Of a stretch of DNA of 53,816 nt, positions 9,738-17,545 are shown piece after piece. This DNA is from Oscillospiraceae bacterium. Lineage in GTDB: Bacteria; Bacillota; Clostridia; Oscillospirales; SIG627. The stretch covers positions 1-53,816 of the forward strand of contig SVQO01000016.1 in assembly GCA_015065325.1 (NCBI GenBank). Reading direction: 5' to 3'. The position numbers and the translations under genes were made by a program. A model generated the notes under the pieces. The model was not told where the DNA came from. It saw only the letters and a program-made list of their open reading frames with translations, and ran no database searches. Every line of letters begins with the position of its first letter. Positions within the stretch are counted from its first letter, which is position 1.

Positions 9738-9752
9738 TTCGGACGATCCGAA
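9738..9752 (+). promoter_or_regulatory. Inverted repeat in the leader of the first array gene
   Basis: TTCGG-ACGAT-CCGAA is a perfect 5-base inverted repeat just downstream of the predicted transcription start. It could be an operator or a small RNA hairpin. Confidence 0.35.
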
Positions 9753-9779
9753 AGTGCAGAATGACGAGGATGAATTGCA

Positions 9780-10943
9780 ATGGAAAATCAGAACAATCTC
9801 TGCGACAAGCTTACCTCAGACCGAATCCGCGCACTCCCCATCGCACAGCGTAGCTGGTCGATCCCGAAGCTCAGACGGCTTTGCACAGACACCTTCCGTT
9901 TACAGCTGAGCTTTGCCTGGACCCCCGCCGAGGACCTTGAGTTCCAAAGAAGCAAAAAGAGAACCACAAAGCTCTGTGCGGGAACCGTTTACGGAGGAAT
10001 CCCCTATGCCATCGGCGGGCTCGGAAACCTGTACCGCTGGATGGAGATCTACGATGAAAAAACGGGTGTTATGACCGTTCCCAAGGAACTGCCTCGAGAA
10101 TTTTACAAGCTCTTTTGCAACCAATGCTCCTTCGGTTCCTTTTGGGCGTGGAGCCGTGTCTCCAACTCCTTGACCTATAAGTTGACCAACGATATGATGG
10201 ACCGAAACGGCTGTATTCCCATCGGCGAATACAGCTACGATCCGTCTATTACGGATTTTGCAGATTACACCACCACGAGGATCTGCGAGGAAAACGGGCG
10301 CCAAGCGATGTTCCGTTCCTATGCGGTATTGCAAGAGGCAGACGGCATCGTAAACTTTACCACGGGCGGTCACGTACGTATGATCTCCGCAAAGCCCGTC
10401 GTTTACTACAACGAGGACGGCAGTATCGACGGAGAGGAAAGCTACACCACCTTTCTGGATCAAGCGGCAAAATACCACACGATGCTTCAATCCGACGGAA
10501 GCGAATACCTGGTCCAGGGCGGCGTAGATACGAAGATCAGCTTTGAGAAGCTGTTCACTGCCGGCTATCTTCCCTTCACCATCCCCGAACTTGCGCAGAT
10601 CAAGGGGAGAAAAAGAAAACGCGTGGATATTGCAAGCGCCTCTCTGAAGGGATGGAACGAAGAGGAAAGCACCCCTCTCGGGCAGTGCACGGCAATCTCC
10701 AATTATCCCATCAGTCACTTGATCTTCACCGCTCATGACAAAGACGGAGGTAAGCTTGACCGTCTGGTATTTTATCCTCTGCGCGGCAAAAACGCTTTTG
10801 CAAGATTTGAGCAGTCCCTTGACTTTTTAAGTGAAGACACGCCGCACCGCCGCTTTGTCGAAAAATATGAAAAAGTCACGATTTCCATGGTGGTGGGAAA
10901 CGGTCGTGAATTTACCGTTTTCAAAGGAAAGCCCACCCTTTGA
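9780..10943 (+). CDS. Array paralogue 1: papain/NlpC-like domain protein without signal peptide
   Basis: First of six tandem relatives (387 residues); I know no named family. It shares with the others the FAWTPAE segment, VYGGIPY, LYRWMEIYDEKTGVM, NQCSFGSFWAWSRVSNS (Cys116), EADGI, GGHVRM (His198) and the LDQ pair, then a C-terminal beta-rich region. The order Tyr-Gly-Gly, Cys, His, acidic-Gln recalls NlpC/P60 cysteine peptidases; this is inference. Unlike the other five it has no signal peptide or lipobox: it starts directly in the region that follows the linker in its relatives. An in-frame TGA lies two codons upstream, so no longer N-terminus is hidden there. It should stay in the cytoplasm unless exported another way. 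It has its own promoter and is separated from paralogue 2 by 134 bases. Confidence 0.85.
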   Translation: MENQNNLCDKLTSDRIRALPIAQRSWSIPKLRRLCTDTFRLQLSFAWTPAEDLEFQRSKKRTTKLCAGTVYGGIPYAIGGLGNLYRWMEIYDEKTGVMTVPKELPREFYKLFCNQCSFGSFWAWSRVSNSLTYKLTNDMMDRNGCIPIGEYSYDPSITDFADYTTTRICEENGRQAMFRSYAVLQEADGIVNFTTGGHVRMISAKPVVYYNEDGSIDGEESYTTFLDQAAKYHTMLQSDGSEYLVQGGVDTKISFEKLFTAGYLPFTIPELAQIKGRKRKRVDIASASLKGWNEEESTPLGQCTAISNYPISHLIFTAHDKDGGKLDRLVFYPLRGKNAFARFEQSLDFLSEDTPHRRFVEKYEKVTISMVVGNGREFTVFKGKPTL

Positions 10944-11013
10944 GTATTTTCGTTTTAAATTGATTTTGTAATTTTGCACCGATAAGACAAAAAATTTTCT
11001 GCTAAATTTCCCA

Positions 11014-11043
11014 TATCCAAGCTGTGGATGGTTGTGTTATAAT
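11014..11043 (+). promoter_or_regulatory. Promoter region of array paralogue 2 with inverted repeat
   Basis: TATAAT lies at 11038-11043, 35 bases before the start codon. No good -35 box is present. Instead the spacer holds ATCCA-AGCTG-TGGAT (11015-11029), a perfect inverted repeat placed where an activator or repressor could act. Probably this starts the transcript for paralogues 2-6 and capA. Confidence 0.45.
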
Positions 11044-11077
11044 TTATTTCGTATTATCGTAAGAAAAGGAGATCGTT

Positions 11078-12382
11078 ATGAAACGAATTTTCACCTTGAT
11101 CCTGTGCCTTTGCACCATTCTTTCTTTGGTTGCCTGCTCCGGTAACATGGAATCCTCTACCGCACCTGCCGTCACGGCAGAAACGAAAGAAGCAGTGAAG
11201 GAGACGAACCCGCAACCGACCCCATCGAAAAAGACCCAATATCCCGAAGTAACGGATAAACTGACCTGGGACAGGATCAAAGCGATCCCCGTTGCAACCG
11301 ACGATATGACCGAGGAGCAGCTTCGGAACGTGGTTCTGCAGTATTTCGAGCTGGCTCAGACCTTTGCCTGGACGCCCGACAGAGCCTATCAGTACGTGAT
11401 CACTACCAGCGACAAATCCGTTACCCTTCCCTCCAAGCAGATCTACGGCGGTATGCCCTACGTTACCAACGGTCTCGGTAACGTTTATCGCTGGATGGAT
11501 TTCTACGATGCCGAAACCGGCGTTATGTACCTTTCCAAGACCGCATCTCCCAAGCAGATCGGAAACCAGTGCTCCTACGGAACCTTCTGGGCATGGTCCA
11601 GAGTCAGCAACAGCTTAGAGTATTTTTACACCAACAGTATGACCCTTGTGAACGGTTGTATTCCCGTCGGTCCTTACAAATATGATACTTCCAAGGTAAA
11701 ATTCAGCAAGGACGATCAAACCGGCGCAGTTTGCTCTGCCAACGGCGAGCAGGTCATGTTCCAGTCCTACGGAATGATGAAGCCTGCAGACGGAATGGTC
11801 CATTACTCCACCGCAGGCCACGTCATTATGTGCTCCTCCACACCCGTGATCGTTTATAACGCCGACGGAACCATTAACGGCGACGAAAGCTACACAACCT
11901 ATATGGATCAGGGATCCAAGTGGCGCGAGATGGAGCAAAGCGACGGAACCAAGTACAACGTTCAGGGCGGCGTTCACAGAAAGGTGACCTTTACCTCCCT
12001 GTTTAACGACGGCTACATTCCCTTTACCCTGAAAGAATTTCTCGGCACGGATCCCGTGGAAAAGGCAGAAGCAAGCCTGAACATCGAGCTTGGCGAAAGC
12101 GTCACGGCAAATCAGCTGAGAGATGCCAGCGTTATCACCAATTACACCGTTTCCCACGTGATCGTCACCGTGACCGACGCCGACGGCAAGGAGGTGTATA
12201 AGTACACCGGTTACGCCGATCTTGGCAAGGAAATGGTCGCTTCCTTTGAATACGATCTGTCCAAGGCAGTCTTCCCCGCCTCCCTTTCCGCCTACGCAAA
12301 CAAAGGAAATACAATTACCGTCAAAGTTTGGGTAGGAAGCGGAGAATGTTTGGAGGTATGCAGCGCTACGCTGGACAAATAA
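11078..12382 (+). CDS. Array paralogue 2: lipoprotein with papain/NlpC-like domain
   Basis: A 434-residue predicted lipoprotein: signal peptide with lipobox LVAC (Cys20), a Thr/Pro/Lys-rich linker to about residue 58, a helical segment with TWDRIKAIPVA and FAWTPD, then the conserved core. Core landmarks are IYGGMPY (122-128), GNQCSYGTFWAWSRVSNS (Cys165), AGHVIM (His248) and MDQ (276-278). The C-terminus (from LPFTLKE-like IPFTLKEFLGTDPVEK) leads to a beta-sandwich-like region. I infer a surface-anchored cysteine hydrolase by the Cys/His order seen in NlpC/P60 enzymes; no activity is proven. AAGGAG precedes the start. Only one base separates it from paralogue 3, so the two are in one operon. 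Confidence 0.87.
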   Translation: MKRIFTLILCLCTILSLVACSGNMESSTAPAVTAETKEAVKETNPQPTPSKKTQYPEVTDKLTWDRIKAIPVATDDMTEEQLRNVVLQYFELAQTFAWTPDRAYQYVITTSDKSVTLPSKQIYGGMPYVTNGLGNVYRWMDFYDAETGVMYLSKTASPKQIGNQCSYGTFWAWSRVSNSLEYFYTNSMTLVNGCIPVGPYKYDTSKVKFSKDDQTGAVCSANGEQVMFQSYGMMKPADGMVHYSTAGHVIMCSSTPVIVYNADGTINGDESYTTYMDQGSKWREMEQSDGTKYNVQGGVHRKVTFTSLFNDGYIPFTLKEFLGTDPVEKAEASLNIELGESVTANQLRDASVITNYTVSHVIVTVTDADGKEVYKYTGYADLGKEMVASFEYDLSKAVFPASLSAYANKGNTITVKVWVGSGECLEVCSATLDK

Positions 12383-12383
12383 G

Positions 12384-13640
12384 ATGAAGAAGATCATTGC
12401 CCTTGTTCTCTGCCTAGTTGCTATCCTGCCCCTTTGTGCCTGCTCATCGGGGGAGCTTGAGAGCACTCCCGTAAAAACGGAGCAAAAGCCTACGGCAACA
12501 GCAGACCCGTCAAATGAAGAAAAGCCTGTCACGGTCCCAGACCCCCTGACCTGGGAAAAGATCAACGCAATCCCCGTTGCTACGTCGGATATGACGGAAG
12601 ATCAACTGAGGCAGATCTGTGCGGATTATTTTCGCTTACAGCTTTCCTATCAGTGGACCCCCTCGGAAAGCTTCCAATACAGGATCGAGGCCTATGACCG
12701 AACGGTAAACATGAGAAAGGGAACCGTTTACGTAGGCTCCCCCTATGACGGCGGTCAGGGAAATCTCTATAAGATCATGAACAATTACGATTCCGAAACC
12801 GGAGTTCTTACCACCTCTCAAAACGGAGAATACGTCACGCAGATCATCGGAAATCACTGCACCTCCGCCTCACACTGGGGTTGGTCCCGCGTCAGTAACA
12901 CCTACCGCTGCGGGCTGACTCAAACCGTTACGGAGGCAAACGGTGCTCTCAAGCTCGGCAATTACCAATACCCCAACGAGAAAAAAGAACACAAGTCCAC
13001 CCGCGAGGTTTGCGACTTTAACGGTGAGCAGGTAATGTATCAATCCTACGCACTGCTGAAATTGGCAGACGGCGTGATCAATTTTAACGGTGCGGGACAC
13101 GTGATGATGATCTCAAAAGCAGCCCACGTGGAATATCTTCCCGACGGAACCATCGACGGAAAGAACAGTTACGTTTTAGGAATGGAGCAGATCTCCTCCT
13201 GGACAAAAAGAGACTTCAACGGAGTTACGCTCCCCCAGCAAGGAAACGTTGACAAAAAGTACACCTTCCAGCAGCTTTTCAAAAGCTCTTACCTCCCCTT
13301 CACCATCAAAGAGCTGATCGGACAGGATCCCGTGGAAAAGGGCTACGCTACGCTGGAAGTAAAGGATACTCCCGCATTGGAGGACCTTGCGGCAGGAAAG
13401 ATCGTTTCCAACTACGAGATCTCCGATATTACGGTTCGCATTCTGGATCCCGAAGGAAAAGAGGCTTACCGCTATATTACGAACTGCTCCTGGAACGTTT
13501 ACGAGAAGAAACTTAATAATACGATCTTCCCCGCAAGCATTTCCCCCTTTGTGAAAAAGGGTGGACATCGAATCGAGATCCTGTGCCGTATCGGAACCGG
13601 TGAGCTTTTCACGGTTTACAGCGGCGAATTAACTAAATAA
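12384..13640 (+). CDS. Array paralogue 3: diverged lipoprotein member
   Basis: A 418-residue predicted lipoprotein with lipobox LCAC (Cys20) and a short charged linker. It is the most diverged member: the YGG-PY motif is VYVGSPY, the Cys motif is GNHCTSASHWGWSRVSN (Cys159), and the acidic-Gln pair is EQ. The AGHVMM histidine (His239) is kept, so the presumed Cys-His pair is intact. The SHWGW variant is shared with paralogue 6. The C-terminal region has the same IPFT/LPFTIKELIGQDPVEK hinge and a beta-rich tail. It starts one base after the previous stop, so translation is probably coupled. The function is inferred only from the family pattern. Confidence 0.87.
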   Translation: MKKIIALVLCLVAILPLCACSSGELESTPVKTEQKPTATADPSNEEKPVTVPDPLTWEKINAIPVATSDMTEDQLRQICADYFRLQLSYQWTPSESFQYRIEAYDRTVNMRKGTVYVGSPYDGGQGNLYKIMNNYDSETGVLTTSQNGEYVTQIIGNHCTSASHWGWSRVSNTYRCGLTQTVTEANGALKLGNYQYPNEKKEHKSTREVCDFNGEQVMYQSYALLKLADGVINFNGAGHVMMISKAAHVEYLPDGTIDGKNSYVLGMEQISSWTKRDFNGVTLPQQGNVDKKYTFQQLFKSSYLPFTIKELIGQDPVEKGYATLEVKDTPALEDLAAGKIVSNYEISDITVRILDPEGKEAYRYITNCSWNVYEKKLNNTIFPASISPFVKKGGHRIEILCRIGTGELFTVYSGELTK

Positions 13641-13652
13641 AGGTATAAAACA

Positions 13653-14933
13653 ATGAAAAAAACACTTGCTCTGCTACTTTGCCTGGCGACCCTTCTTCCT
13701 CTCTGCGCCTGCACCGCAAAACTTCGGGAAGAACCGAAAAGCCCTGAAAAAGTAGAAACGAAACCCAAAGAAAAAGAAGAAACGAAGCCCGTGGAGATTA
13801 CCTATCCCGAGGTACACGATCGGCTTACCCGCGCAAAGCTGGAGGCTTTTCCCATTGCAAACGATAATATGACCCTTGAAGAAAAGCGTCAGCACTGCAT
13901 TGATTTTTTCCGCTTTATGAAAACCTTTACCTGGACCCCCGCAGAAAAATACAAATATATCATTGAGTCCAGCGGACGGGAAGTAGTTTTACTGCCCGGC
14001 AAGATCTACGGGAGTCTCCCTTACGTTTCCATTGGCAGCGGAAACGTGTACAGACTCCTGGATTATTATGATGAAGAAACCGGTGTCGTGGACGTAAAGA
14101 AAGCGGGTGTCGATCCCATTCTGTTCGGCAACCAGTGCTCCATCGGTGCTTTCTGGGCGTGGAGCAGACTCTGCAACAAGGCAAATTACACCTGGACGCA
14201 AAATATGACCTACGCCAACGGATTCTTGCGCGTCGGCCCCTACACCTACGACGACACCATCGAAGATTTTGCCAGAGGAGTGAATACCACCCACATTTGT
14301 CAGGCAAACGGAAAGGAGGTTATGTTCGAGTCCTACGCAGCCTTGCAGCCTGCGGACGGATTGGTTCGCTATAATTCCGCGGGGCACGTGATCATGTGCT
14401 CGGAGGTGCACGTGGTCCGCGATTCCGACGGAAAGATCGACGGAGAGAAAAGCTATATCCTCTATATCGACCAGGACTCCGCCTTCTTTGACGATAAGCA
14501 AAGCAACGGAGACGCTTATTTGAGACAGGGCAACGTGGATGCAAAGAAAACCTTTGAAAAAATGTTCAGTCAATCCATGATCCCCTTTACCCTTCCCGAG
14601 CTGATCGGGATCGACCCCGTGGAAAAGAGTGAGACCACCTTCAGCTTTACGGAGGGTGATACCATCTCCGTTGAACAGCTGAAGACGGCAAGCGTTACCT
14701 CCAACTACGCCATTTCCGACGCGTACGTAGTTATTCTTGACGCGGAAGGAAAAGAGGTGGATTACAAGGTAGTACGTACCAGAAGGGCAAGTGTAAAAAC
14801 CGTCTCTCTGGAAAAAGCGATCTTTCCCGCTTCCATGAACACCTACACCACCGACCAATACACCATTCGCGTGGACGTACAGATCTCTACGGGAGAACGG
14901 GTCACCGTATTCAGCGGAAAACTAACGAAATGA
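13653..14933 (+). CDS. Array paralogue 4: lipoprotein with papain/NlpC-like domain
   Basis: A 426-residue predicted lipoprotein with lipobox LCAC (Cys20) and a linker rich in Lys, Glu and Pro (about 22-50). The core has IYGSLPY, GNQCSIGAFWAWSRLCN (Cys162), AGHVIM (His245) and IDQ. A middle block, TWTQNMTYANGFLRVGPYTY, is nearly identical in protein and DNA to paralogue 6. The hinge IPFTLPELIGIDPVEK leads to the beta-rich C-terminus. A weak ribosome site (AAAGGT) precedes the start. The stop overlaps the start of paralogue 5 (ATGA), which supports translational coupling. Presumed substrate: a cell-envelope polymer; not shown by the sequence. Confidence 0.87.
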   Translation: MKKTLALLLCLATLLPLCACTAKLREEPKSPEKVETKPKEKEETKPVEITYPEVHDRLTRAKLEAFPIANDNMTLEEKRQHCIDFFRFMKTFTWTPAEKYKYIIESSGREVVLLPGKIYGSLPYVSIGSGNVYRLLDYYDEETGVVDVKKAGVDPILFGNQCSIGAFWAWSRLCNKANYTWTQNMTYANGFLRVGPYTYDDTIEDFARGVNTTHICQANGKEVMFESYAALQPADGLVRYNSAGHVIMCSEVHVVRDSDGKIDGEKSYILYIDQDSAFFDDKQSNGDAYLRQGNVDAKKTFEKMFSQSMIPFTLPELIGIDPVEKSETTFSFTEGDTISVEQLKTASVTSNYAISDAYVVILDAEGKEVDYKVVRTRRASVKTVSLEKAIFPASMNTYTTDQYTIRVDVQISTGERVTVFSGKLTK

Positions 14934-16207
14934 GAATTTTGAGTCTTTTACTGGTCTTTGCTTCCCTGCTTTCGCTTTTTTCCTGCAGCAAAGGGCTTTC
15001 CTTGGCAGAAACAGTGACAGCAGACGCCATCGGCCAAAGCAAATCCTCGGAAAAAGACGTACAAACAGAGGTCTTTGAATACCCCGCCGTTTGCGACAAG
15101 CTGAGTCTGCAGCGGATCAACTCCTTCCCCGTTGTCTCCTCGGAGATGACGGAACGCGAGCTCAGGCAGCTCTGCGTGGATTTTTTCGCTTACTGTCAGA
15201 GCTTTGCGTGGACACCCTCCGAGGATTATACCTACACCGTTGAATCCAAAGATCGCGAGACCGTTTTGAAGCAGGGCGAGGTTTACGGAGGACTTCCCTA
15301 CGTTACGGGTGGCAGAGGTAATATCTACCGCTTGATGGAGTACTACAACGAAGAAACGGGCGTGGTAAACGTAAAACTGGCGGGAAGCAACCCCTTGGAC
15401 TTCGGCAATCAATGCTCCTTCGGTGCTTTTTGGGCGTGGGCACGCGTGGTCAATTCCGCTTCCTTTGGCGGAACCGGCCACATGGTTGCCAAAAACGGCT
15501 TTCTTCCTGTTGGCTCCTACCAATACGATCTGAGCATCTCAGAATTCGGAAATCCGACCACCGTGGATATTTGCCACGAAAACGGTGAGCAGACGATGTT
15601 CCGAGCCTACGCGGAGCTGGAAATTGCCGACGGATTGGTTCGTTCCGACGGAGCGGGGCACGTGATTATGTGTGCATCCGAGCCCGTGGTGGTAAAAAAT
15701 GCAGACGGCACCATCAACGGTAAGGAAAGCTATTTCACCTATATCCACCAGGCTTCAGTCTGGTCGGACCAAAAACAAAGCGACGGTTCTTCCTTCCGCG
15801 CGCAAACCGTCCCTTATACGAAAAAGAGCTTTGCGGAAACCGTTAAGGAGAACTATTTGCCGTTTACCTTTGCAGAATTTACGGGAGCAGATCCCGTGGA
15901 AAAATCCGAAACGGTATTTACCCACACGGAAAGCACGATGACCGTTGCTCAAATGAAAGAAGCCGTCATCGTTTCAAATTACGCTATCTCCGATGCGTAC
16001 CTTACCGTAACCGATGAAAAAGGAGCCGTCCTTTTGACAAAGACGGTACACCCTGAAAAGATCGATCAAAAAAGCCTATGCCTCGGGACCGGACTTTACC
16101 CTGCAGAGCTGAACAAGCTTGCCGCAGAAAACCGAATCATTACCGTCACCTGCCGCATCGGAACAGGTGAAACCCCTACCGTTTACAAAGGTACCTTGGT
16201 ATCCTAA
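14930..16207 (+). CDS. Array paralogue 5: lipoprotein with papain/NlpC-like domain
   Basis: A 425-residue predicted lipoprotein with lipobox LFSC (Cys19). Core motifs are VYGGLPY, GNQCSFGAFWAWARVVNS (Cys162), AGHVIM (His244) and HQ in place of DQ. The linker is shorter and less charged than in the other members. The hinge LPFTFAEFTGADPVEK and a beta-rich C-terminal domain follow. The start overlaps the preceding stop by four bases and lacks a clear ribosome site of its own, so it depends on reinitiation from paralogue 4. A hydrolase role is inferred from the shared Cys/His order. Confidence 0.87.
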   Translation: MRILSLLLVFASLLSLFSCSKGLSLAETVTADAIGQSKSSEKDVQTEVFEYPAVCDKLSLQRINSFPVVSSEMTERELRQLCVDFFAYCQSFAWTPSEDYTYTVESKDRETVLKQGEVYGGLPYVTGGRGNIYRLMEYYNEETGVVNVKLAGSNPLDFGNQCSFGAFWAWARVVNSASFGGTGHMVAKNGFLPVGSYQYDLSISEFGNPTTVDICHENGEQTMFRAYAELEIADGLVRSDGAGHVIMCASEPVVVKNADGTINGKESYFTYIHQASVWSDQKQSDGSSFRAQTVPYTKKSFAETVKENYLPFTFAEFTGADPVEKSETVFTHTESTMTVAQMKEAVIVSNYAISDAYLTVTDEKGAVLLTKTVHPEKIDQKSLCLGTGLYPAELNKLAAENRIITVTCRIGTGETPTVYKGTLVS

Positions 16208-16228
16208 AAATAAAAGGAGAATCAAACG

Positions 16229-17530
16229 ATGAAAAAAGCATTATCCCTTTTGTTGTGTGCGCTTATGCTTCTGCCTCTGCTTTCCTCTTGCGCGTCCGCT
16301 CACCTTGAAGATACTCCGGCGCAAGCCACCAAGGAGGAGCTTGTAGAAAAACAAGAAACAGCAAAAGAAGAAACCACTGAAAAAGTTGAAAAACACAACT
16401 ACCCCGAAATTAAAGATAAACTTTCTTGGGAAAAAATCAAATCCTTTCCCATTGCTCCCGGAAGCGGAATGACCACGGACCAACTTCGCCAGCTTTGTGC
16501 GGATTTTTTCCGCTATTCCAAGTCTGCTCTGTGGACACCGAGCACCAGCTGGGATTATATTCGCAATGCATCGGGCACCCAGGACAAAATGCAACTCGGT
16601 GTGGTTTACGGCGGTCTTCCCTACATCGGTCTTGCAAGCTGCAGTATTTACCGTCTGATGGATTGGTACGATGAGGAGACCGGCGTCGTTAATATGTCGG
16701 AAGCAACCAAATTTCCTAAGCATTTTGGAAACCAGTGCTCCATCGCTTCTCACTGGGGCTGGGCGAGAGTAATCAATTCCGCAAAGCATACCTGGACGCA
16801 GAATATGACCTACGCAAACGGATTCTTGCGCGTCGGCCCTTATACGTACGACGAAACCATCACCGACTTTTCCAAGGTTGGAGGAACGGTGGATATTTGT
16901 GCTGTCAACGGTGAGCAGAAAATGTACGAATCCTACGCCCAGCTGAAAATGGCTGACGGTCTGGTGTATTACACCACTGCGGGACACGTGATCATGTGTA
17001 CCGGCGAGCCCGTTGTAGTCAGAAACAACGGCGTGATCGACGGAGAGCAGAGTTACATTCTGATCACCGACCAGGGACAGGCTTGGAAGGAATACACGGG
17101 CAAGGAAGGCGACGTTTACCAGATGAAGGCAAGCATAGACAAAAAGGTTTCCTTTGCAAGTCTCTATAAAGGTTGCTATTTGCCCTTCACCTTTGCGGAA
17201 TTTCTGGGAACCGATCCCTGTGAAGCCACCGTATGCACCTTTGACTACGAGGGTGAATCAATTTCCATCGAAACGCTGAGAACCACTACGGTCACCACCA
17301 ACTACGCCATTTCCGATCTTTACGCCATCGTTCGCGACAAGGATGGAAAGATCGTTGCCACCAAGGTGGAGCGTGCCGAGCGAGGATCGCTCAGAAGCGC
17401 CGACCTGTCTTCGGTGGTATTTGCCACCTCTCTCTCCAAATACTGCGACGGGTCCCACACGGTGGAGGTGGTATGTCAGCTCGGTACGGGAGAGCGCCCC
17501 ACGCTCTACAAAGGAATATTGACAAAATAA
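16229..17530 (+). CDS. Array paralogue 6: lipoprotein with papain/NlpC-like domain
   Basis: A 433-residue predicted lipoprotein with lipobox LSSC (Cys21) and a Glu/Lys/Thr-rich linker. Core motifs are VYGGLPY, GNQCSIASHWGWARVINS (Cys170), AGHVIM (His253) and TDQ. It mixes features of two relatives: the SHWGW pattern of paralogue 3 and the TWTQNMTYANGFLRVGPYTY block of paralogue 4. This fits past gene conversion or unequal recombination within the array. The hinge is LPFTFAEFLGTDPCE, with Cys where others have Val. A strong ribosome site (AAAAGGAG) precedes it, and capA follows 15 bases later on the same strand. Confidence 0.87.
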   Translation: MKKALSLLLCALMLLPLLSSCASAHLEDTPAQATKEELVEKQETAKEETTEKVEKHNYPEIKDKLSWEKIKSFPIAPGSGMTTDQLRQLCADFFRYSKSALWTPSTSWDYIRNASGTQDKMQLGVVYGGLPYIGLASCSIYRLMDWYDEETGVVNMSEATKFPKHFGNQCSIASHWGWARVINSAKHTWTQNMTYANGFLRVGPYTYDETITDFSKVGGTVDICAVNGEQKMYESYAQLKMADGLVYYTTAGHVIMCTGEPVVVRNNGVIDGEQSYILITDQGQAWKEYTGKEGDVYQMKASIDKKVSFASLYKGCYLPFTFAEFLGTDPCEATVCTFDYEGESISIETLRTTTVTTNYAISDLYAIVRDKDGKIVATKVERAERGSLRSADLSSVVFATSLSKYCDGSHTVEVVCQLGTGERPTLYKGILTK

Positions 17531-17545
17531 AGAAGGAGAAAAGAA

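Noticed and set aside
9900-14858. Long minus-strand frames opposite the array (up to 316 codons)
   Set aside because: They lie in one frame relation to the array genes, lack ribosome sites and show no family resemblance. The plus-strand frames share conserved motifs across six copies.
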